The notes under the pieces were generated by a model. The model worked only from the letters and a program-made list of their open reading frames with translations, ran no database searches and was not told where the DNA came from. Shown here piece after piece: positions 43,406-49,871 of a DNA stretch of 64,000 nucleotides. The stretch covers positions 91,001 through 155,000 of the forward strand of contig NZ_CP072141.1 of the NCBI RefSeq assembly GCF_019355555.1, in the 5' to 3' direction. The stretch is from Rhizobium sp. L51/94. GTDB taxonomy: Bacteria > Pseudomonadota > Alphaproteobacteria > Rhizobiales > Rhizobiaceae. Position 1 is the first letter of the stretch; every line of letters starts with the position of its first letter. A program made the position numbers and the translations under genes.

Positions 43406-44706
43406 GCAAAGCAGACACCGCATCGCCGGACGCGCCGTCCCTCTGGCACGTCGTCGGCCGCAACCGGCGGCACCGGCCGCAACTCCAAGGCCCGCTCGAT
43501 GCTGACCTCGCCATCGTCGGCGGCGGCTTCTCCGGCCTGTCGACTGCGTTGCATGCGGCAGAAAAAGGTCTTTCGGTGATACTGCTGGAGGCCGGTATCA
43601 TCGCCTGGGGTGCCACCGGTCGCAACGCCGGCTTCGTGGTTCCAAACTTTGCCAAGGTGGACCCGGATAACGTCATCCAGCAACTGGGCCCCGAGCGCGG
43701 AAAGCGCCTGGTAGATTTGGCAGCGGGCAGCGGCGACCTGGTCTTCGAGCTGATCCGCCGCCACGCAATCGAGTGCGCCGCGCAGCAGAGCGGCTGGATC
43801 CAGCCTGCCCATTCCGCTAACGCCCTCGAAAAAGTACAGTCCCGCGCCGCGCAATGGCAGGCCCGCGGACGCCCGGCGGAAGTCATGGACCGACAGACGA
43901 TCCGCGACGTGACCGGTGCAGACGGCTATTTCGGCGGCTGGACCGACAAATCCGGGGGCGTGCTCAATCCCGTCGAATATGCGCGCGGCCTTGCCGACGC
44001 TGCGGAAGCGGCTGGCGCCCGTATCTTCGAGCGCTCGCCCGTCTCAGCCATTGGCCGAGCAGCGGACGGTTGGCTGCTGCAGACGCCGACGGGCAGCCTG
44101 CGCGCCGGCAAGGTCGTGGTCGCGACAAATGCCTACGGCGGACGGCTCAATCCGGAACTCGCCCGCACCTATTTTCCATTGAAGGTATTCCAGGTCGCCA
44201 CACATCCGCTGCCGGCCGCAATCCGCCAGCGGCTCCTGCCGGCAAATCAGTGTGTTTCCGATACCAGGCGCAACCTCTTCACCTTCCGCTTCGATGCCGA
44301 CAATCGGCTGATTTCGGGCGGTATGCACATCTTCGGCCCTGGCGCCGACGCCCGTGTGCCAGCAACAATCCATCGACGCATGGCCGAAAAGCTCGGGCTC
44401 CCCGATCTACCGCCGCTGGAATTCAGCTGGTCCGGTCTGGCTGCTGTCGAACCGGATTTCCTGCCGCATCTGGTCGATCTCGGACCCGGACTGATCGCCG
44501 GCTTTGCCTGCAACGGACGCGGCATCGCCATGACGACGGCGATGGGCAAGGAGCTTGCCGCCTGGGCAACAGGTGCAGATGCCCGTGATCTTGCGATCCC
44601 CTTCGGACCGCCGGCACCGATACCGTTCCATGCTCTCCTGAAGCACGCGCCCAATGCGCTGCTGCCGTGGAGCATGCTGCAGGACCGGCTGGACGAGCGA
44701 GCCTAA
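43402..44706 (+). CDS. FAD-dependent amine/amino-acid oxidase (DAO type)
   Basis: A 434-residue flavoenzyme with the dinucleotide motif VGGGFSGLSTALHAAEKG (39-56, GxGxxG at 40-45) and the glycine-rich end GFACNGRGIAMTTAMGKELA. The ATGRNAGFVVP segment is typical of DadA/PuuB-like oxidases that act on secondary or cyclic amines. The start is GTG at 43402. As the last gene of the importer operon it most likely oxidises the imported substrate, giving a carbonyl that the aldo/keto reductase could process. Substrate unknown. Confidence 0.85.
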   Translation: MSKADTASPDAPSLWHVVGRNRRHRPQLQGPLDADLAIVGGGFSGLSTALHAAEKGLSVILLEAGIIAWGATGRNAGFVVPNFAKVDPDNVIQQLGPERGKRLVDLAAGSGDLVFELIRRHAIECAAQQSGWIQPAHSANALEKVQSRAAQWQARGRPAEVMDRQTIRDVTGADGYFGGWTDKSGGVLNPVEYARGLADAAEAAGARIFERSPVSAIGRAADGWLLQTPTGSLRAGKVVVATNAYGGRLNPELARTYFPLKVFQVATHPLPAAIRQRLLPANQCVSDTRRNLFTFRFDADNRLISGGMHIFGPGADARVPATIHRRMAEKLGLPDLPPLEFSWSGLAAVEPDFLPHLVDLGPGLIAGFACNGRGIAMTTAMGKELAAWATGADARDLAIPFGPPAPIPFHALLKHAPNALLPWSMLQDRLDERA

Positions 44707-44719
44707 CCCCAAACGCAAT

Positions 44720-44753
44720 GCGCCCGCCGATCCCATGACAGATCGACGGGCGC
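44720..44753. terminator. Stem-loop between convergent genes
   Basis: GCGCCCG (44720-44726) pairs with CGGGCGC (44747-44753), with an inner CGATC/GATCG stem and an 8-nt loop. There is no T-run on either side, so it may be a weak terminator or an mRNA end-protecting hairpin between the FAD oxidase gene and the convergent Bax-inhibitor gene. Confidence 0.5.
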
Positions 44754-44785
44754 CCGCTCACTCCTGGCCCCACCAGGAGGAGCTG

Positions 44786-45502
44786 TTACTCGCGGTCGCC
44801 CGTAAAGTTGAGCAACAGCTGGAAGATGTTGACGAAGTTCAGGTAGAGCGACAGGGCGCCCATCACAGCCATTTTCTGCTGCGATTCCTGGTCATAGTTC
44901 TCGGCATACTGTTCCTTGATGTTCTGCGTATCCCAGGCGGTCAGGCCGACGAAGACGGCGATACCGATCACGGACACGGCAAACTGCAGGACAGTCGAGC
45001 CGAGGAAGATGTTGACGACGCTGGCGATCACGACGCCAATCAGGCCCATCATCAGGAACGAGCCGAAATTGGCGAGATCCCGCTTCGTCGTGTAGCCATA
45101 GAGACTTGTCGCGCCGAACATGGTGGCTGCGATGAAGAAGGTGCGGGCGATACTGGCGCCGGTGAACACCAGGAACACCGAGGCGAGCGATAGTCCCATG
45201 ACTGCGCAGAAGGCCCAGAACATGGCCTGCGCGCCGCTGGCGGACATCGACTGGATCTTGAACGAGAAAAACAGCACGAAGCCGATCGGTGCCAGCATGA
45301 CGACCCACTTCAGGGGCGACGAGAAGATCGGCACATAGAGCGCCGGCGTCGTGCCGACGACGAAGGCAACGAGCCCCGTCACGACCAGACCGATAGCCAT
45401 ATAGTTGTAGATGCGCAGCATATGCTTGCGCAGTCCTTCGTCGAACAGCGCCTGGGTGCCGGCGTTAACGCCGAAACCGGAGCGGGGATTGATCGGATTC
45501 AT
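44786..45502 (-). CDS. Bax inhibitor-1/YccA family membrane protein
   Basis: A 238-residue protein with seven predicted membrane helices, beginning after a short soluble N-terminus. The TMBIM family features are SLYGYTTKRDL and the C-terminal TAWDTQNIKEQY with the conserved Asp. In bacteria the family includes YetJ, a pH-sensitive calcium leak channel, and YccA, which modulates FtsH. It starts 20 nt after the anti-sigma stop, on the same strand, so it is the third gene of the ECF operon. Its presence there points to membrane-stress control. Confidence 0.9.
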   Translation of the reverse strand: MNPINPRSGFGVNAGTQALFDEGLRKHMLRIYNYMAIGLVVTGLVAFVVGTTPALYVPIFSSPLKWVVMLAPIGFVLFFSFKIQSMSASGAQAMFWAFCAVMGLSLASVFLVFTGASIARTFFIAATMFGATSLYGYTTKRDLANFGSFLMMGLIGVVIASVVNIFLGSTVLQFAVSVIGIAVFVGLTAWDTQNIKEQYAENYDQESQQKMAVMGALSLYLNFVNIFQLLLNFTGDRE

Positions 45503-45522
45503 GATCTGTCTCCTTGATTGCG

Positions 45523-46290
45523 TTAATAGAGTGTCCGGGAAAGCCGCTCGGCCTCCCCGTCGAGATTGTTGGCGGCGGCATCGGCAACCAGCGCGTAGGC
45601 GACATCGCCGATCTGCCAGTAGGATGCCTGCACGCCGTCGAGGGCGATGTGGTCGACCTTGGCGACGGCAAAACTGCCTGGCCGGACTGCAAACAGCGAC
45701 AGCCGCTTGCCATTCGCATCGACGGTAACTTCGATGCTCGGTCCGAAGGCCGACGGATAGATTTCGGCATCGGCCACCTTCCAGTCGGCCGGCAACGTCG
45801 GCATGACGATTGCGGTTGCCGCCCGGATATCATCCGGATTGTAGTTGGCCGACTTCGGCTGCGAGGCGACCTGCGCCCTCAATGCCGAGGTGCGGAAAGC
45901 CGCAACCGCATCGTCGACGAAAGCCGGCGGCGGCACGGATGCCGAGACCTCGGTGGCCGAGAAAGCGCCGAACGAATTGTGTGCCACCCAGCCCGATGCC
46001 ACCAGAACGGCAACGGCAGCAATGCGCTGCAATGACTGCAATACGCGACCGTAGGCAAGCCCACGCTCCAGACGACGGGCGGCCTCGCGGGTCTGCACCC
46101 CGCCGGTTACGGCCTCCGTCGCCAGTGCCAGCCGCAATTCGCCGCGCAGGCTTAAGTCGGCCATGACCTTGGCAGCCGTTGCCGGATGTTCCGACAGGTA
46201 GGATTCCACCGCTATGCGCCGCGATACATCCAGTTCGCCGTCGACATAGGCATCGAGATCGGCGTCGATGATCGGATCAACTGACGTCAT
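45523..46290 (-). CDS. Single-pass membrane anti-sigma factor
   Basis: A 255-residue protein: a cytoplasmic anti-sigma domain (ADLDAYVDGELDVSRRIAVESYLSEHPATAAKVM), one transmembrane helix at about 88-105 (RIAAVAVLVASGWVAHNSF) and a periplasmic domain ending near residue 255. The zinc-binding HxxxCxxC motif of ZAS anti-sigmas is absent, so it is RskA-like. The ATG at 46290 overlaps the sigma gene (ends 46277) by 14 nt, indicating strict coupling of sigma and anti-sigma production. The periplasmic part would sense a signal, probably oxidation or damage. Confidence 0.86.
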   Translation of the reverse strand: MTSVDPIIDADLDAYVDGELDVSRRIAVESYLSEHPATAAKVMADLSLRGELRLALATEAVTGGVQTREAARRLERGLAYGRVLQSLQRIAAVAVLVASGWVAHNSFGAFSATEVSASVPPPAFVDDAVAAFRTSALRAQVASQPKSANYNPDDIRAATAIVMPTLPADWKVADAEIYPSAFGPSIEVTVDANGKRLSLFAVRPGSFAVAKVDHIALDGVQASYWQIGDVAYALVADAAANNLDGEAERLSRTLY

Positions 46291-46816
46291 GATCGTTCCC
46301 TCCGATAACACGCAGATGCGACGCAGCCGGCGCCTTGTCCTCGAAATCCCTCAACTGGGCGCGCGCCCGCGAAATTCGCGACATCAGCGTGCCGACAGGT
46401 ATGCCGAGCGTCGCTGCGGCCTCGTTGTAGGACATGTCCTCGATGGCAACGAGATGCAGCGCCGCACGCTGTTCTTCCGGAAGCCTGAAGAAGGCGTCAC
46501 GCACCTGCGACAGCCGGACGGCATGCTCCTGGCCGGCCGCCAGCGACTGCTCCATCTCGACGGCCGCGCCATCATGGCGCCGCGCCATCGACCGGTCCCG
46601 ACGCAGGCGGTCGATATGGGCGTTATGGACGATGGAGAGAAGCCAGGAGCGCAGGTTTGCGCCGCGACGGAAGGTCGACTTGCGCTCATAGGCCCGCAGC
46701 AAGGCATCATGCACGAGGTCTTCCGCATCGTCGGCGTTGCGCACCAGCGAACGGGCGTAGCGTCTCAGGGATGAGAGCTGTGCCAAGACATCGAATGTGC
46801 GTCCGTTGCGTTCCAT
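46277..46816 (-). CDS. ECF-type RNA polymerase sigma factor
   Basis: A 179-residue sigma factor from ATG 46816 (a GTG at 46834 is in frame but lies between the predicted -35 and -10). Region 2 covers about 12-80 (RNADDAEDLVHDALLRAYER and FRRGANLRSWLLSIVHNAHID), region 4 about 105-160 (LPEEQRAALHLVAIEDMSYNEAAATLGIPVGTLMSRISRAR). It directs polymerase to stress promoters. The predicted autoregulatory promoter ends 7 nt before the ATG, implying an almost leaderless mRNA. The next gene is its anti-sigma, then a Bax inhibitor-1 protein. Confidence 0.92.
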   Translation of the reverse strand: MERNGRTFDVLAQLSSLRRYARSLVRNADDAEDLVHDALLRAYERKSTFRRGANLRSWLLSIVHNAHIDRLRRDRSMARRHDGAAVEMEQSLAAGQEHAVRLSQVRDAFFRLPEEQRAALHLVAIEDMSYNEAAATLGIPVGTLMSRISRARAQLRDFEDKAPAASHLRVIGGNDHDVS

Positions 46817-46823
46817 GACCCAG

Positions 46824-46852
46824 TATACGGACACCGATGCGAACTTATTCCC
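46824..46852 (-). promoter_or_regulatory. Predicted ECF promoter of the sigma/anti-sigma operon
   Basis: On the minus strand GGGAATAA (46852-46845), 15 nt, CGTATA (46829-46824). The pattern AA-T/C-AA then CGTAT with the same 15-nt spacing recurs upstream of msrB. The ATG of the sigma gene begins 8 nt after the -10. Confidence 0.6.
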
Positions 46853-46881
46853 GGCACGATCAAAAAAAATCGCAATGCGGC

Positions 46882-47808
46882 TTACATCAGCACGAAATTG
46901 GTGGGCGTCGGCAGCGGTGGCAGATCCGTCTCGCCCATGGCTTCTCGCAGATTGTGCTCGATAGCATCGGCAAGCGCACCGATCGGCAAAGCATTCGCCT
47001 CCTTGCTGAACGGATTTTCGAGCTCGTCACCGAGCGCATCGAGGCCGAAGAAGGTGTAGGCGATGACCGCCGCCGCAAACGGCGTTCCCCAGCCGAGCAC
47101 GTCGACCGAACCGAACGGCATTAGGAAGCAAAACAGATAGGCCGTGCGATGAACCAGCAGCGTGTAGGCAAACGGCAACGGCGTGTTTCGGATGCGCTCG
47201 CAGGTCGCCGGCACAATTGCCATGTCGGTGATTGTCCTGTCGAGCATCTGGTACTGGATATCTGTTATCCGGTCGCTCGCCCGCATTCTTGCCAGATCGG
47301 CCGACATCAGCCGCATCAGCATTTCAGGCCTGTTCGATGCAGCGTGATAGAGGGGCTGGACATCGTCCGGCAATAGCCGCTCGACCTTGCTCTGGTCGCC
47401 CTCCGGCCGAAGATGCTGGACAAGCGCATGTGGCATGGCCATGGCCAGCGTCAGCAGGCTACGCCTGACCCGCCGCCCCTCCTCGCCGTGCAAGGCTTCC
47501 AGCAGCAAGGTCTGGCGCGAAAACGTCCGTGCCGCGTAGACCAGTTGTCCCCAGCTGTGCCGCGCCTCCCACCAGCGTTGATAGCAGGCGTTGTTGCGGA
47601 ACGACAGAAACACCGAAAGCGCTGTGCCGAGCACGGCGAACGGCACGCCGCTGACCGACAGGATCATGCCCGGTCGCTCGTGATGGCCCCAGGTGATGAG
47701 GCAGGACATAACGAAAATCACGATGATCTGCGGCAAGATGCGGGGAACGATCGATCCACGCATGATGAAGAATAGCGGGAGTAGCCCCGGGCGCTCGCGG
47801 ACGATCAT
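46882..47808 (-). CDS. Bestrophin-like (UPF0187) membrane channel protein
   Basis: A 308-residue protein of the bacterial bestrophin family: four main membrane helices, with FAVLGTALSVFLSFRNNACYQRWWEARHSWGQLVYAAR, the conserved RWWEAR-type segment, and FFGLDALGDELENPF near the C-terminus, which is the bestrophin calcium-clasp-like region. Bacterial bestrophins form pentameric ion channels (anion or sodium). It is transcribed toward the sigma operon but the sigma promoter lies in the 65-nt gap, so it is probably separate. Confidence 0.88.
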   Translation of the reverse strand: MIVRERPGLLPLFFIMRGSIVPRILPQIIVIFVMSCLITWGHHERPGMILSVSGVPFAVLGTALSVFLSFRNNACYQRWWEARHSWGQLVYAARTFSRQTLLLEALHGEEGRRVRRSLLTLAMAMPHALVQHLRPEGDQSKVERLLPDDVQPLYHAASNRPEMLMRLMSADLARMRASDRITDIQYQMLDRTITDMAIVPATCERIRNTPLPFAYTLLVHRTAYLFCFLMPFGSVDVLGWGTPFAAAVIAYTFFGLDALGDELENPFSKEANALPIGALADAIEHNLREAMGETDLPPLPTPTNFVLM

Positions 47809-48020
47809 GGTGGATGCTCTGTTGGGGCTGCCTGTACACCACCCTTACCGGATAAAGATAGGCTGCCTAACCGATATTGGCACAAACGGTGCACTGGGGG
47901 TATGCGCCCATTTGTCGCCTCACACGGGAGGCAATGCCGCCAGACTGCAATATCGGATATACACGAGACCTCGGATAAATATCCGCCAAACCTACCCCCC
48001 CAGACCTAAAGACTGAGGAT

Positions 48021-48049
48021 CGCTCCGCCAGTTGTTACCTGACGGAGCG
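48021..48049. terminator. Hairpin after msrA
   Basis: CGCTCCG-C-CAG (48021-48031) pairs with CTG-A-CGGAGCG (48039-48049) around a 7-nt loop with one internal mismatch. On the minus strand the following sequence ATCCTCAGTCTTT has only a weak U-run, so termination is plausible but not certain. Confidence 0.5.
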
Positions 48050-48060
48050 GTGGCCTTCGA

Positions 48061-48798
48061 TCAGTTGCTGGCGGTCACCAGTACCGGTTCGGCACGATAG
48101 TCCTTGGGGAACATGCGCTTCAGGTCATCGATTTTCGGTATGTCGTTGATGGCGATGTAGGGATATGTCGGGTGGGTCGTCAGGAAATTCTGATGATAAG
48201 TCTCGGCCGGATAGAAGCTCTTTCCCGGCTCGATCTTCGTGACGACAGCCTCACCGAAAACGTGTGCCTTGTTCAGTTGATCGATATAGGCCTTGGCGAC
48301 GCGCGCCTGTTCAGGCGTGGTCGGAAAGATTGCCGAGCGGTACTGGGTGCCGCTGTCTGGCCCCTGGCGGTTCAATTCCGTTGGATCGTGGGCGACGGAG
48401 AAGTAGATCTGCAGCAGATGGCCGAGGCTGATCTTGTGCGGATCGAAGACCACCTTCACGGTCTCGGCATGGCCCGTGCTGCCGGTGCTGACAGTCTCGT
48501 ATTCAGCGGTATTCTTCGCGCCACCGGCATAACCGGACACCGCGCTGACGACGCCGTCGACATGCTGGAAGACGCCCTGCACGCCCCAGAAACAGCCCCC
48601 GGCGAGCGCGATTGTCTCGGTGCCGGAACCCGGCGCTGCGTCGATAGTGGCTTTCGGAATCTCTCGGGCTTCGCCGGCCTGGGAAGGTGTGAAATGCAGC
48701 ACAGTGCCGCCGACCAGAAGGACCGCAACAGCGGTGCCGGCCCGTCGGCCATATCGGGACAAGGCTTCGCGCATGGAATATTTCAAAGTCATCGTCAT
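48061..48798 (-). CDS. msrA: Exported peptide-methionine (S)-S-oxide reductase MsrA
   Basis: A 245-residue protein. The N-terminal region has a twin-Arg patch (YGRRAG) and a hydrophobic stretch (about 21-36) ending SQAGEA, so it is exported or membrane-anchored. The catalytic domain has Cys69 in GGCFWG, then the repeat-rich HDPTELNRQGPDSGTQYRS, typical of MsrA. It repairs oxidised methionine in envelope proteins. The ATG at 48798 with GGGAG seven bases upstream is preferred over 48852. It lies 87 nt after msrB and is probably co-transcribed with it. Confidence 0.92.
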   Translation of the reverse strand: MTMTLKYSMREALSRYGRRAGTAVAVLLVGGTVLHFTPSQAGEAREIPKATIDAAPGSGTETIALAGGCFWGVQGVFQHVDGVVSAVSGYAGGAKNTAEYETVSTGSTGHAETVKVVFDPHKISLGHLLQIYFSVAHDPTELNRQGPDSGTQYRSAIFPTTPEQARVAKAYIDQLNKAHVFGEAVVTKIEPGKSFYPAETYHQNFLTTHPTYPYIAINDIPKIDDLKRMFPKDYRAEPVLVTASN

Positions 48799-48885
48799 GG
48801 AAGATCTCCCGTTAGCCGGAGGTGAATGCGTAGGCCTGAAGTCTGAGCCCAAATGCTGGGCGGAATTGGCGTTTCAAGAGGTGCG

Positions 48886-49380
48886 TCACGCAGATGATGC
48901 CTGGAACGTCATGGCGATGCCGTTCATGCAGTAGCGAAGGCCGGTCGGCTTGGGGCCGTCGTTGAAGACATGGCCGATATGGCTGCCGCAACGGGCACAA
49001 TGCACGGCGTTGCGGACCATGCCGTAGGACGTATCCTTGACGGACCCGACGGCTTTTGGCAACGGTTGCCAGAAACTGGGCCAGCCCGTGCCGCTCTCGA
49101 ACTTAGTCTCCGAGGAAAACAGGGGTAGTTCGCAACCGGCGCAGGCAAATCTTCCCTTACGGTGTTCTTCGAGCAGCGGGCTGGTGAAGGGGCGTTCCGT
49201 GCCCTCGTTGCGCAGAACCTCGTATTGTTCTGCGGTCAAAAGCTTGTGCCATTGCGCATCGGTATGGGTTATGGGAAACGTTGCGGCAGCAGCAGTCCCC
49301 AGCGATCCGTTCCAGCTCCGCGCGGAAAACACCGCCGCACCGGTCGCCACAGTCATCAGCAATGCGCGTCTCGTCTGCAT
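48886..49380 (-). CDS. msrB: Exported peptide-methionine (R)-S-oxide reductase MsrB
   Basis: A 164-residue protein. The N-terminus is [16 protein letters not shown], a Tat-type signal. The catalytic Cys151 is in GLRYCMN, and the zinc ligands are Cys80, Cys83, Cys128 and Cys131. It reduces the R form of methionine sulfoxide and works with MsrA. The ATG at 49380 has GGGAGGA directly upstream; the ATG at 49407 lacks such a site. An ECF-type promoter sits at 49415-49442. First gene of msrB-msrA. Confidence 0.92.
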   Translation of the reverse strand: MQTRRALLMTVATGAAVFSARSWNGSLGTAAAATFPITHTDAQWHKLLTAEQYEVLRNEGTERPFTSPLLEEHRKGRFACAGCELPLFSSETKFESGTGWPSFWQPLPKAVGSVKDTSYGMVRNAVHCARCGSHIGHVFNDGPKPTGLRYCMNGIAMTFQASSA

Positions 49381-49414
49381 TCTGGTCCTCCCGGTTTTAT
49401 TCATCATACAGCAG

Positions 49415-49442
49415 ATACGAACGCGGCCGTGGTTTTGTTACA
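49415..49442 (-). promoter_or_regulatory. Predicted ECF promoter of msrB-msrA
   Basis: On the minus strand TGTAACAA (49442-49435), 15 nt, CGTAT (49419-49415). Compared with the sigma promoter (GGGAATAA-N15-CGTAT), five of eight -35 bases and all five -10 bases agree, with equal spacing. The start codon of msrB lies 35 nt downstream. Confidence 0.5.
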
Positions 49443-49504
49443 CAAAGCCGCGTGAGACACAGAAATGTGACCGCTATCCAGGCGAGGCCTCGGCAATACG
49501 GGGA

Positions 49505-49714
49505 TCAATAGTGCGGCGGTTTCGCGTTGGCCGGCGCCTCGGCAGTTTCTTCGTCGAGCGTCATGAAACGCTCGACCAGACGTTCGAGCTTGTAGCGGGT
49601 TTCCTCGACCACCTTCCACTGCGCCGTCAGCTGGTCGGAGAGTTCGTCGATGGTCTTTGCCTGGTAGGCAACAACTTCCTCAAGCTGGGTAATGCGGCTT
49701 TCCTGGTCAGACAT
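49505..49714 (-). CDS. slyX: SlyX family coiled-coil protein
   Basis: A 69-residue protein made of one coiled coil (RITQLEEVVAYQAKTIDELSDQLTAQWKVVEE) and the SlyX end PPHY. SlyX function is unknown. The ATG at 49714 has AAGGAAG upstream; a longer frame adds unrelated residues. It lies alone on the minus strand, divergent from the FdhF/YdeP gene. Confidence 0.85.
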   Translation of the reverse strand: MSDQESRITQLEEVVAYQAKTIDELSDQLTAQWKVVEETRYKLERLVERFMTLDEETAEAPANAKPPHY

Positions 49715-49871
49715 CTCGGCTTCCTTTCGATCGTGCCATGGCGGCGACACACCAGCTTTCGGCCCGGTTGGCAAGAGCCGCCCCAATCTTGCAGCGGACC
49801 CTCCATCTCGGTGGAACTGATGGCCTCGAGGCAAGTTACGAAACGCGGCCTTGTGCAAGCGGGAGATGATA

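Noticed and set aside
42068..43423. 451-codon minus-strand frame opposite the Liv permeases
   Set aside because: Antisense shadow; composition is very rich in Asp, Gly and Gln, without membrane or domain pattern.
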